Source: Nageia nagi
Taxonomy: Eukaryota; Pinophyta
Direction of reading: 5' to 3'
Length of the DNA: 64,000 nt
Assembly: GCA_050084985.1 (NCBI GenBank)
Contig: JBITNC010000002.1
Location: forward strand, 12,400,001-12,464,000
The position numbers and the translations under genes were made by a program. The notes under the pieces are model-generated. The model worked only from the letters and a program-made list of their open reading frames with translations, was not told the origin of the DNA and made no database searches. This document shows, in pieces, positions 32,701 through 42,353 of this stretch. How positions within the stretch are numbered: the stretch's first letter is position 1; the number at the start of each line of letters is the position of its first letter.

Positions 32701-33438
32701 TGGGAAGTACAAAAGGAACACTAAAAGTTTGATTAAGCCCCATTAAAATAGGAAATGTGTAAAATAAATTCCAAGTATGTCGAGATTATTAGCAGAGACA
32801 TGTGTGAAACCAAAATTAATATTTTAGGAAGTCCACTTACTCCCTTTTGCATGGTTAAGGCTCTAACTAGTCTTAGATGAGAGGGAAATGATGTGACATA
32901 AAGGAGGTGTACTCCCTACTTTGTCCTATCAAGTCTCACACTCACCATTATATAGTACCTTGGTCTCCATGTTAAAAATAAAAGTACTATAAATTCATGA
33001 AAATAAAATAGTACCTCTTTATCCTCACATTACTCCCTTAATAACTTGAAAATAAAATAACTTTAGCATCATACATTACTGAAAATAATTTAGAAACTTC
33101 TATAGTAGGAACTAAGATGGAGAGAAAGTACCTAGGATGGAAAGTTGAATGATAGAGGAGATATTATATTTTTGCTTCATGGACCAAAAGTAAATAATGG
33201 AGAGAGAGGGATATCTTCCTAATAAATCCAAAGGTATTTATAGGCATATTTTGATATAGTCCCTCCAAAAGTATATTTTGAGATACACTTTTTTTTTCAT
33301 TTAAGAGTATCTTTTGAGTTCTTAATATCCATCCTTACTAGGTAATACCCATCCCTTTTGGTATTATTTTTTTTCTATTCAAGATGAGAGAGATTAGGTT
33401 AACCCTAATTTGTTGACATTACCAAAATGCCATCCCTT
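32700..33438. other. Spacer before the nested retrotransposons, no gene seen
   Basis: Moderately AT-rich, no recognised coding content. It joins to 50191 onward if the nested insertion is removed. Confidence 0.4.
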
Positions 33439-33944
33439 TGTTAGAATTTGTAATGAAATATTGTGAATATCTAAACTCCTTGTAAATTCAATTAATCACT
33501 TAAGGGTATGTAGATACCTTAAGGGATTAATTGAATTCTTTAATATGTAGACTTTGACTTTACCAAAGTGGTTAGTTGGTAGGTTGAAGTTAGGTGATAC
33601 ATTTAATGTAACCATAACCTTACCCTTGGGTTAAAGGAAGGTTAGGGAGGTGCTCTCAAGCTATAAATAGAGGGCCTCTCCTCTTGTAACATATCTAAGT
33701 TTTGGAGTAAGATTACTCTACTTGGTTGTGTAGGAGAGAGCAAGAGAATAGTTGTAAGAGAGACATAGATTGAGAATAGAGAACTAGTTGTGGATGTACT
33801 CCCAAGGAGGGAGGAACCACATTATATTGGTGTCATATTGTGTGAATGATGTTCTTAGAATTATAGATGTGTTATCTTGTGTACACTTGAGTTTCCTAGT
33901 CTTAGGTCCTAGAGGATTTGTTTAGATATAGTTCAAATCCTTCA
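33439..33944 (+). repeat. 5' LTR of element 4
   Basis: TGTTAGAATTTG...TCCTTCA, 506 bp, nearly identical to 49680-50185. Confidence 0.95.
33662..33670 (+). promoter_or_regulatory. TATA box in 5' LTR of element 4
   Basis: TATAAATAG about 224 bases into the LTR, followed by a GAGGGCCTCTCC stretch and a probable transcription start some 30 bases on. The same box is at 49903 in the 3' LTR. Confidence 0.7.
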
Positions 33945-33946
33945 AT

Positions 33947-33959
33947 TGGTATCAGAGCC
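33947..33959 (+). promoter_or_regulatory. Primer-binding site of element 4
   Basis: TGGTATCAGAGCC two bases after the 5' LTR, the initiator-Met tRNA complement. Confidence 0.92.
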
Positions 33960-34534
33960 TTGTTGTGGAAGCTCTTCTTCTAGGTGTAGACACTCTCCTT
34001 GTTGTGGAAGCTCTTCTTTTGGTGTGGAAGCTACATCTTGGAGGTTCTTCATCCTTCTTCATTCTTCATCTTACACCCCCTTGGTGAGGTAAATTTTTAA
34101 GAAAAGGTATAAAGTTCCTCCTTATTTGATCATTTTTTTTAGATTATTGCATTAGCTACTAACATATTTTGTGAGATATTAGAGCTTATTTCTTGCAAAA
34201 TATGATTATAATGACAATGCAAGTATTGTTTTTCTATACTAACCTCTTATGATAGTAGCATTTTTTTTACAAAAATGCTCAATACATGCTATATTTTTTT
34301 TAAGAGGATACTATGAAATGCCAATATTTGTACTAACATTTTTTTATGTTAGTAGTATTATGTTATGACTATTTGCTTAAAAAAATAGTAATATATTATT
34401 GTGAAATGTCTCCTACATATCATACCATGTTTTATGTTAATGGTATTTTTAGTGAGGCATGAATATTTAAAAGTTTGAGAGTAGGACAATTTTTTTCTAC
34501 CACAATTTTAGGGGCACAATAATATATTCAACGG

Positions 34535-34537
<3 letters not shown>

Positions 34538-34592
<55 letters not shown>
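34538..34592. repeat. (TA)n microsatellite in leader of element 4
   Basis: About 27 TA dinucleotides in a row, followed to 34860 by shorter TA runs and TTTAAAATAT phrases. The relic of the same family also has a TA run in its leader (56831-56869). Confidence 0.9.
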
Positions 34593-34594
<2 letters not shown>

Positions 34595-34892
34595 CTTATT
34601 TTGTTTTAACTTTGTTTAAAATAATTAACACAAACGTATATATATATTTTTATTTCAATAAAATATATATATATATATATATCTATTTTTTATATTTTAA
34701 AATCTATTTAAAATATAAATCAAAAATATATATTTTTTATTTTAAATTCGTTTAAAATATTATCAAATAATATATATATATTTTATATATATTTTGATTT
34801 CGTTTAAAACAAAAATAATCAAATATATATATATATATATTATTTATATTTTAAATTCATTTAAAATATAATAAAACAAAATAACTATTAGG

Positions 34893-35800
34893 GGGCGGGC
34901 AATTTATTATTGTCATTAAATAAATATTTTTTACAAACGGGGGGGTCAAGTAAAATTGTGTGGCCTCTGTGGTGGCTCCTCCATGCTCCTTCACCTCCGC
35001 CATGCACTGCCACAGCTCCTCCTCCCGACTGGCCCTACGACTGCGCTCCTCAGGCTCCTCTGCCCACCCACGCGATGCCCTTGCAGCCCCACTTCTCTGG
35101 CTTGCCCTGATCATGGGATCTGCACCAGAAAGCCTCCTATGCATTGTTTGCATGATGCATACTGCAGCCTGAGGTGATCTCCTGATATGCACTGCTCATC
35201 GGATCTACACCCCCTAAGCAAGATCACAAGATATGCTCCCAACAGCACCCATCGACTAATCAAATATAGCTTATGGATCAGACTATTTTTTTAAGCATTT
35301 GGCATGAGTGGGCATCATTAGCATGATGCTGAAACCATTACATGGAATCCATTGATTGCAGAATCTGCACCCCCTGCATGCATCATGATAGCCTGTGATT
35401 ATTTCACCAGCTGCACGATGCTGCCATAGTTCTATGGACTACCATGTTCCCCAGATATGTTCCACAGTCGACGGAGAGCCCAGCGCATAGGGACAGCCCC
35501 CACAATGCTTGCATCATTTCTTCCCCTACTCTGCTCTATGTTTCCATGCTTGTCCATGTTCATAGGGCAACGTTGCATAGCCCCTTATACTCTCCTTCCT
35601 CCCTCGCCAACCTGTCTCCACGCATTGGGTGGTCAAACATGCGATCTCCAATGCCCCACACGACCTCCTTGCTACCTTGGACTCACTCTGCAGCCCAGTC
35701 TCTCCCACTCCACATGACTCACCACCCTTCTACACACTTTGGTCTCTCCTGCCACCCTTGCCCAGCTTCTCAACCTCCCTGAGGCTTACACATGGCCCTT
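34893..35800. other. GC-richer block of unknown origin inside the leader of element 4
   Basis: Base composition changes sharply from AT runs to C-rich sequence. Phrases such as ATCTGCACC or ATCTACACCCCCT recur (about 35120, 35202, 35360) and GCATGATGCAT is repeated. Open frames of 60-112 codons occur in several frames at once, which is expected from a low-stop GC-rich stretch; none resembles a known protein. The older family member lacks this block in its leader, so it may be a captured or inserted segment. Confidence 0.5.
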
Positions 35801-35999
35801 TCATTTTTTTGTCAAACTCTTGTTGTTGGGTATTTAATTTTTTTTACCCACTCCAAATTTGATTTGATTTTTTTCCTTAGTCACCCTTACATATTTAAAG
35901 TTTACCCCTTAAGTGACAACAAGGCAACCTCACACTTCAACATCATTTTTTAGCATCTAAGTTGTTAGCACTTTAAGTCAAAATGGGGGGGATTTTTAT

Positions 36000-36085
36000 A
36001 ATTTTTACTTAAATCTAAATAGATCTTGCATGTTATGCTAAATAGATTTTGCATGCTAAATGGATCTTGCATGCTAAGTTTAAAA
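36000..36085 (+). repeat. Short tandem repeats of AAATAGATCTTGCATGCT
   Basis: Three units of about 20-25 bases with the core TTGCATG.TA, in the leader of element 4. Confidence 0.6.
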
Positions 36086-36924
36086 TGCATGCCTCTTAAC
36101 ATTGTTAGGATTTAAGCATGCTTAGTACTTAAATTTATAAGTTAAAATGCATGATGCATGTTTAAAACTTAATTTTAAGTCATGGACTAACACATGTTTA
36201 AGTTATGGATTAATGCTAAATAAGACTTAGCATTTGAAAAATTCATTATTTTTGAACTTGAGCAAAAATATGAAAAATAATTATCCTTTAGGGGTTAGTA
36301 CAAAACCCATTAGACTCAATTTTGGCCTCTTAAGGTTTCAAGTTCGTGTGGATGGAGTATTTTCACTTTACTTTATATTTTTGCACATTTGCTTTATACT
36401 TACAATACGCAAAAATTTGAAAGTAACCCCTAAAATGAATACATCCGCACGTATTTTCCACAACATGACTTGTTTGGGGAGCCATGAGGTCAGGACAGGG
36501 CAGACTAGAGCCCTTTTAGTCCGAAGAACCAAGTGGTGGTAAGTCCATCTTAATTGCCCCTAAGAACTCTATTGGATTGGACATAACTCTATTAGGTGGA
36601 CAGGCATGTGTGTAGTGATACCACATGTCCGCACATCCATTCAGGGATTATCCTGATAACCTAGGAGGAAAACTGAAAACATTAATCAAGATAATTAAAA
36701 TGGCCGGTCCAAGATACGTCGGATCCTTGGAAAATAGTTAGTACTTCTCCTAGTGAGAGTATATTACTGACCAAGGTGAACTAGTTGAGGACTGGTAGTG
36801 TTGAGCAAGTGTGATTGTCATTGTTGTCAACACGTGGTTTTGGCTGTGTCTTCGTGCGAGTTTTTCTAGAGCAGATAAGCAGGCTTCCAGAATGATAGGC
36901 AGGCTTTCGGAATGAAGTGATGAC

Positions 36925-37775
36925 GTTCTGGAATGAAATGATAAAGCAGAGTTGTGGAAAAGTCCAGGTTCTGGAAAAGGTGAGAGTTGTAGAGAAGTCT
37001 GGGTTCTGGAGGATATGAGTGATTGTCATGCTGTCAACAAGGCTTTGATAGGGTTTCGGAGGTTTTGACCAGGTTCCGGAGGAGATGAGTGATTGTCATG
37101 TTGTCAACACGTGATTTTGGTAAAGACCAGGAACCGAAAGCTATGAGGTCGGCAAGGAGCGATCAAATAGCCGATGCCAGTGAGTAAAACATTCCTGAGG
37201 GAAGAGATGACGTCACGGGAAGAACGATGTTCATATTTGTGAATAGAACCGGGTTCCGGAGATGATGAGGTCAGCAAAGAGTGATCAAAGAGCCGGAGCC
37301 AGCGAATAAAGCATTCCGGAATGCAGAGATGAGATCGGTAAAGAAAGATTGAAAATCCGGAGTCCATAAAGTAAATGTCCCGAAAGTAAAATGTTCAAGA
37401 TTAAAAGGATGACATAACAGAGGATAAGATAGTCACGTTTTGCTAAAGACCAGAGTCCGGAGATGATGACATCAGCAGTTGGTGTTGAAAAGTCTGGAAG
37501 GCCACGTAGATACATTGGAACTCTCTTTCGGAGTTCGGAGATGATGACATCATGTGGGAAGCATTTTACTCTGCTTCCGGAGTCCGAAGAAGATGACATC
37601 AGCAGTTGGTGTTTAAAAGTCTAGAGATAAAAGTTCGAAGACAAAAGTCCGGAGACAAAAGTCCGGAGATAAAAGTTCGGAGATGAAAGTGCAGAGATAA
37701 GAGTCCGGAGATGATGACATCATGTGGGAAGCATTTTACTCTACTTCCAGAGTTCGGAGATGATGACATCATGGT
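36925..37775 (+). promoter_or_regulatory. Array of TGACGTCA-derived and TTCCGGA motifs in 5' LTR
   Basis: About eight TGACGTCA-like sites, most now TGACATCA, lie near 36928, 37208, 37403, 37466, 37543, 37592, 37711 and 37762; the one at 37208-37215 is intact TGACGTCA. They alternate with many TCCGGAG motifs. TGACGTCA is a recognised plant bZIP (TGA-factor type) binding site, so this looks like a repeated enhancer. The function is inferred. Confidence 0.45.
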
Positions 37776-37784
37776 GTATACAAT

Positions 37785-38010
37785 AAAGAGTCCGAGATTA
37801 TCAGAAATACCATTATGAAGAAGAAAAGAGTCCAGAATTATCAGAAATACCATTATGAAGAAGAAAAGAGTCCGAAATTATCAGAAATACCATTATGAAG
37901 AAGAAAAGAGTCTGAAATTATCAGAAATACCATTATGAAGAAGAAAAGAGTCCGGAATTATCAGAAATACCATTATGAAGAAGAAAAGAGTCTGAAATTA
38001 TCAGAAATAA
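37785..38010 (+). repeat. 40-bp tandem repeat in 5' LTR of element 5
   Basis: TCAGAAATAC starts units at 37801, 37841, 37881, 37921 and 37961, exactly 40 apart, plus a partial unit. The 3' LTR has only three full units. Confidence 0.92.
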
Positions 38011-38246
38011 TCAGATACTATCAAATCTCTGAAATCAATGGAGAAAGAGGTATACTTGTCTAAACAACTCTGTTTGAGCAATAGGAGCGTTCATTAGTTA
38101 CAGCAGTTGCAGACTCAAATAGTGAACTCCCTTTTGGTACAGAAGCAGTTACAAACAAGGATTCCTTTTCAGTTTGTTTTTGATAACGTGTAATGATAGG
38201 AATAGTTTCTTGATGTGTAACGGTTAATTACAGGAATGAAGTGAAT

Positions 38247-38500
38247 GGAGTGGTAGTTGTGAGTGCACAGCTTGAGAAGAGTGGAAGTTATGAGTGCACA
38301 GCTCGAGGAGAGTGGAAGTAATGATTGCATAGCTCAAGGAGAGTGGAAGTAATGATTGCACAGCTCGAGGAGAGTGGTAGTTGTGAGTGCACAGCTTGAG
38401 AAGAGTGGAAGTTATGAGTGCACAGCTTGAGGAGAGTGGAAGTAATTATTGCACAGCTCAAGGAGAGTGGTAGTTGTGAGTACACAGCTTGAGAAGAGGT
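38247..38500 (+). repeat. 31-bp tandem repeat in 5' LTR of element 5
   Basis: About eight units of AGTGGAAGT.ATGA.TGCACAGCT plus CGAGGAG; consecutive GTGGAAG starts at 38281, 38312 and 38343. Confidence 0.9.
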
Positions 38501-38799
38501 GAAGTGGTGCGCGAAGAGAAGTGTGTAGAGTGAAGTGCCAGAGTGCAGGAAATAGTGTGTGATGAGATGTGCGTGTAGAGAAGTGCGAGAGAGGAGGTAA
38601 TAGCGTGGAAGAGGGGAGTATCAGGAGCATGTGAAGTGAGCAAACATATATGCAGATAGTATAGTGATTATTTAACTGTGTTACTTTGGAGCTGTGTGCA
38701 GAGATCAAATAGTGAGCATTAGAGCTAGACCATTGAGGGTCTTCTAGAATTGTATTCCTTCCTCCCTTTTGAATGTTGTCTCAAGTGGGTGCTTGATAA

Positions 38800-39020
38800 G
38801 TGGTAGTTGGTGCTACCCTTCATAGTTGGTGCTGTGAATTTGAGAGCTGGAGTTGGTGCTCCAAGTAGTAGGTGCTGCTATTCTCAAAGTGGTAGTTGGT
38901 GCTACCCTTCACAATCGGTGCTGTGAATTTGAGAGCTGGAGTTGGTGCTTCAAGCAGTAGGTGCTGCTATTCTCAAAGTGGTAGTTGGTGCTACCCTTCA
39001 CAGTTGGTGCTGTGAATCTG
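38800..39020 (+). repeat. 89-bp tandem repeat in 5' LTR of element 5
   Basis: GGTAGTTGGTGCTACCCTTC begins units at about 38802, 38891 and 38980; two full copies and a partial third. Confidence 0.9.
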
Positions 39021-39245
39021 TAAGCTTTCTTTAATGGCTGGATTTGGATTGGTGTCCAAGCAGTCATTTTCAGGGATGTAGCCAATCTGGTGAACCTCGT
39101 TACATCTGGTGTTGTGTGATGTACTGGTGTGCTTGTTCATTTCTCTCTAGCTTTTAATCTGTCTTTATTTAAGAAGATTACATTGATTATTTTTATATAC
39201 ACTGATTCACCCCCCCCCTCTCAGTGTCACTCGAAGTCCAACAAT

Positions 39246-39258
39246 TGGTATCAGAGCC
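39246..39258 (+). promoter_or_regulatory. Primer-binding site of element 5
   Basis: TGGTATCAGAGCC two bases after the 5' LTR. Confidence 0.92.
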
Positions 39259-39307
39259 AAGTTCCTACTTAGGCTATAACAGCTAAGGAGATCCGGGTAG
39301 TGGCACT

Positions 39308-41131
39308 ATGGCAAGCGGAGAAGGTTTCTCATCTAACAAGGCACCTCTCTTTGATGGAAACAATTATGCTTTCTGGAAAATTCGAATGAAGACTTATCTC
39401 AGTGCATTGGGTTTTGGCACTTGGGATGCTGTTAAAAGGGGTTACACTCCTCCCCCTACAGGTCCATCAAATGAAGTAGAAAGAAAGGCATTTGAATGTG
39501 ATGCAAAAGCAAGAAATGCTTTAATGTGTGGTCTTGTAGATAGTGAACTGGTGAAAGTTATGGCATGCAAATCTGCAAATGAAATATGGAATAAGTTGAA
39601 GAGCATTCATGAAGGAGATGATAAAGTCAAGGAAGCAAAACTCCAAACTCATAGAGCTCAATTCGAAGTTCTAAAGATGAATGAAGATGAAACCATCGAA
39701 GCATACATGTTGAGAGTAAATGAAATTACTAATGCAATCAGAGGTCTTGGAGAAGAAATTGAAGATCATATCATCGTGAAAAAGGTACTGCGTTCTCTCA
39801 CATCTCGCTTTGATTCAAAGGTGTCTGCTATTGAAGAAGCAAAAAATTTGAAAACTTTCAGCATGGATGAAATGCATGGATCGCTGACTGCTTATGAAAT
39901 GAGGATCAGAAAAGTAAAGCATTCAGAAAAGGAAGCAGCGTTTAAAGCCAACAACAGTACCAAAGCCAAAATAGATTCTGACGATGAGGAACAATCTGAT
40001 GAAGCAGAAGCAAAGTTTGTTAGAAAGCTAAAAAGGGGAAAAGGTAAATATGAAGGCAAGCTGCCATTTAATTGTTTTAACTGTGGTGGTATTGGTCATT
40101 TCATTTCAAAATGTCCATATAGAAAAACTGATAAAGATGATCAAGAATCATATTTTGAGAAAAACCACAAAATGAAATCTCATGCTCGAAATAGAAGGTC
40201 AAATAGACAGAGCTTCATATCTAGAAATGAAGGCTCCACTGATGATGTTTCCAGTAATGAATCAGAAAAAGAATACAATGGAGCATCATTTATGGCATTT
40301 GAAGAGAAACTGAATAAAGATAATCAAAATGACCAAAAACATAAAAAGGAAGAGACAGATGAAGAAAATGACTGTGAGATTGAGTATGATCTTGAAGAAG
40401 AACTAATAACAGCATTGAATGAACTGGAGAAAGAAATAAAGAAAAATAAGAAACTCTCAAAAAGGTTTGATGATGCAAGTAATATTATAGAAAACTTAAA
40501 AATAGAAGTGGAAGAATCTAAGAGGATAAATGAGAGTTTGGAGGAACAGCTTCTTGTGAAAGTTAAAAATTGTAGTAAGCTCGAAGAAGAAATAACTGGG
40601 CTACGTATGCAACTAGAGGAAGTCACCAAGAAAATCAGCTCTTTTGAATATCTAGAAGGAAGGTCAACTAAACTCAGCGAAGTCATTAACAGTCAAAGAA
40701 TGTTTTCTGATAAATCTGGTCTGGGATATGAACAAGGACAATCTTCCCATGACACAAAAAGGGAAAACATAAAAGAAACCAAGAAGAAGGAAGGTGGCTC
40801 AGGACTGGAGGATGATGGCTTCACTCAAGTGCATTCCAAAAGAAGACCCTATGCAGGACCAAGAAGTACTCAGCAACATAATAGATATATCCATCCCTTC
40901 AATGGATACTGTTTCAAATGCAATGCGTATGGACATAAAATTTCTGAATGTAAGTATAATATCACTCCAAGAACCTTTGTTACTAGGAATGCATTCGGCC
41001 CACTAATGGAGTATCCTGTTGAGTGTTACAACTGTCATGAATATGGACACATTGCCCGATTCTGCAGAAATAATCATGGCATGAGGTTCTTTCCATCAAG
41101 ACAATTTCCTTCCATAAGACAGAATAAATAG
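39308..41131 (+). CDS. gag: Intact copia gag protein of element 5, 607 aa
   Basis: One uninterrupted frame from ATG 39308, 50 bases after the PBS, to TAG 41129-41131. The N-terminus (LFDGNNYAFWKIRMKTYL) is a DUF4219-type gag start, followed by a UBN2/retrotransposon gag domain to about residue 210. A CCHC knuckle, CFNCGGIGHFISKC, spans residues 256-269. A Glu/Lys-rich coiled coil follows (about 362-465). Two more knuckles close the protein: CFKCNAYGHKISEC (535-548) and CYNCHEYGHIARFC (573-586). It is the structural protein of the virus-like particle and binds RNA. At 607 aa with three knuckles it is longer than ordinary copia gag; the coiled coil is Sirevirus-like. An unbroken gag beside a gutted pol suggests selection or youth. 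Confidence 0.9.
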   Translation: MASGEGFSSNKAPLFDGNNYAFWKIRMKTYLSALGFGTWDAVKRGYTPPPTGPSNEVERKAFECDAKARNALMCGLVDSELVKVMACKSANEIWNKLKSIHEGDDKVKEAKLQTHRAQFEVLKMNEDETIEAYMLRVNEITNAIRGLGEEIEDHIIVKKVLRSLTSRFDSKVSAIEEAKNLKTFSMDEMHGSLTAYEMRIRKVKHSEKEAAFKANNSTKAKIDSDDEEQSDEAEAKFVRKLKRGKGKYEGKLPFNCFNCGGIGHFISKCPYRKTDKDDQESYFEKNHKMKSHARNRRSNRQSFISRNEGSTDDVSSNESEKEYNGASFMAFEEKLNKDNQNDQKHKKEETDEENDCEIEYDLEEELITALNELEKEIKKNKKLSKRFDDASNIIENLKIEVEESKRINESLEEQLLVKVKNCSKLEEEITGLRMQLEEVTKKISSFEYLEGRSTKLSEVINSQRMFSDKSGLGYEQGQSSHDTKRENIKETKKKEGGSGLEDDGFTQVHSKRRPYAGPRSTQQHNRYIHPFNGYCFKCNAYGHKISECKYNITPRTFVTRNAFGPLMEYPVECYNCHEYGHIARFCRNNHGMRFFPSRQFPSIRQNK

Positions 41132-42091
41132 TTTCAGAGCAGTCATCCACAGGAAGAAGAAAAGTATAATAAAGAAACAAGAAGCTGAAACAAAAGTAAA
41201 ATAAGTCTGGAAAGAAAAGGAGAAACTCAGAAAGGATAAAGAGTCTTTAATTGTTCAAACAACATTAAAAGCTCAAGACAAACCATCACCATGGATATTA
41301 GATAGCGGATGCTCAAGTCACATGACAGGTGACAAGAAGAAATTTCAAAGACTACATGAATATGAAGGTGGGTCAGTAAGATTTGGAAACAATGATGGCG
41401 CACAGATTATCGACAAAGGGACAGTCAAAATAAATGATGACAAAATCAGATCTGAAGAGGTATTATTTGTTGTGGGACTGAAGCATAATTTGTTGAGCGT
41501 CAGTCAATTATGTGACAAAGGACATGATGTAATTTTCAAAAAGCATGGCTGTGAGATCCGAAGGGAAAATAGTGGTAGACTTGTAGCAGTTGGTACAAGA
41601 ACCTGTGGTAATTTATACACCTTATCAGATATTTCAGAGGGATCATGTCTTCTAGGCAAGGAGAGTGATGATTGGCTATGGCATAAGAGCAGTAAGAGAT
41701 ATGCCCAGTATCAGCAAACCAGCAAATGATATTTGTGATTCATGCAACAAAAAAAAAAAAAAAAAAACAAACTCGGGCAAAGTTCAAAGTGAAAGAATAT
41801 CACACAAGCAGACCATTGGAAATCATACACACTGATCTATGCGGACCAATGAGAACACAAAGCGTCAATGGAGATAAGTATTTTATTCTGTTCATAGATG
41901 ATTATTCAAGAATGACTTGGGTGCAATTTTTGAAACATAAATCTGAAGCTTTTGAAATGATCAAAGCATTTAAAAATCAAAAAGAAAGAGTGGCGCAAGT
42001 AGAAGTACAGTTGGATTTTGTTCCAACCACAGAGCAAGTAGCAGACATCTTTACAAAGCCTTTGCCCAAAGACGTCTTCGAATATCTTTGA
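41132..42091 (+). pseudogene. Deleted pol remnant of element 5
   Basis: After the gag stop another frame opens; it contains a TAA at 41202-41204. Protease follows (WILDSGCSSHMTGD near 41300), then the pre-integrase region to WLWH at 41682, where a small deletion removes part of the pre-integrase finger and shifts frame. A 19-base A run (41749-41767) lies where only a short Lys codon run is expected. The integrase start is recognisable (LEIIHTDLCGP, FIDDYSRMTW) up to KAFKNQ at 41980. There it jumps directly into the RNase H C-terminus (KERVAQ, DFVPTTEQVADIFTKPLP), ending at TGA 42089-42091. About 3 kb encoding the integrase core, RT and most of RNase H is gone. Confidence 0.88.
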
Positions 42092-42150
42092 AACAAGCTT
42101 AGAGTTGTTGTCTTTCCCAAGCATTAGCTAGTTCTGGACATCACATTCTC

Positions 42151-42353
42151 AGGGGGAGTACTTATTTTTCCTTCCTATATTGCTTCTGTGTATCCTGTGT
42201 TTGTATACATACTACTGATTTCCTGAGAATGTCGTGTATGGACTCAGGGGGAGTCTGTAAATGCCCTTTGTTATTGTTGACAAAGGGGGAGAGAAAAGTC
42301 CCGATGCAGGTGTCTGATCAAGTGGTGTTGCCAACAATTCCAAAGGGGGAGAT
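42151..42353 (+). promoter_or_regulatory. Four polypurine-like tracts before 3' LTR of element 5
   Basis: AGGGGGAG occurs at 42151 and 42246 and AAAGGGGGAGA at 42282 and 42342. The last abuts the 3' LTR and is the functional polypurine tract. Repeated tracts here are known for Sireviruses. Confidence 0.75.

Larger units (their letters stand above)
36799..39243 (+). repeat. 5' LTR of element 5
   Basis: TGTTGAGCAAGTG...GAAGTCCAACA. It contains an upstream block rich in TTCCGGA and TGACATCA motifs and three kinds of tandem repeat (40-, 31- and 89-bp units). It differs from the 3' LTR by a few percent, mostly C/T and G/A changes at CG, plus tandem-unit number. Small open frames on both strands are not genes. 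Confidence 0.95.

Noticed and set aside
34857-35862. Overlapping frames of 60-112 codons on both strands in the GC-richer block
   Set aside because: Several frames are open at once because stop codons are rare in GC-rich DNA; none has domain-like text or conserved start context.
36781-38708. Minus-strand frames of 60-104 codons in the 5' LTR of element 5 and their twins at 42318-44197
   Set aside because: They lie within LTR tandem repeats and run antisense to the element; the twin copies exist only because LTRs are duplicates.
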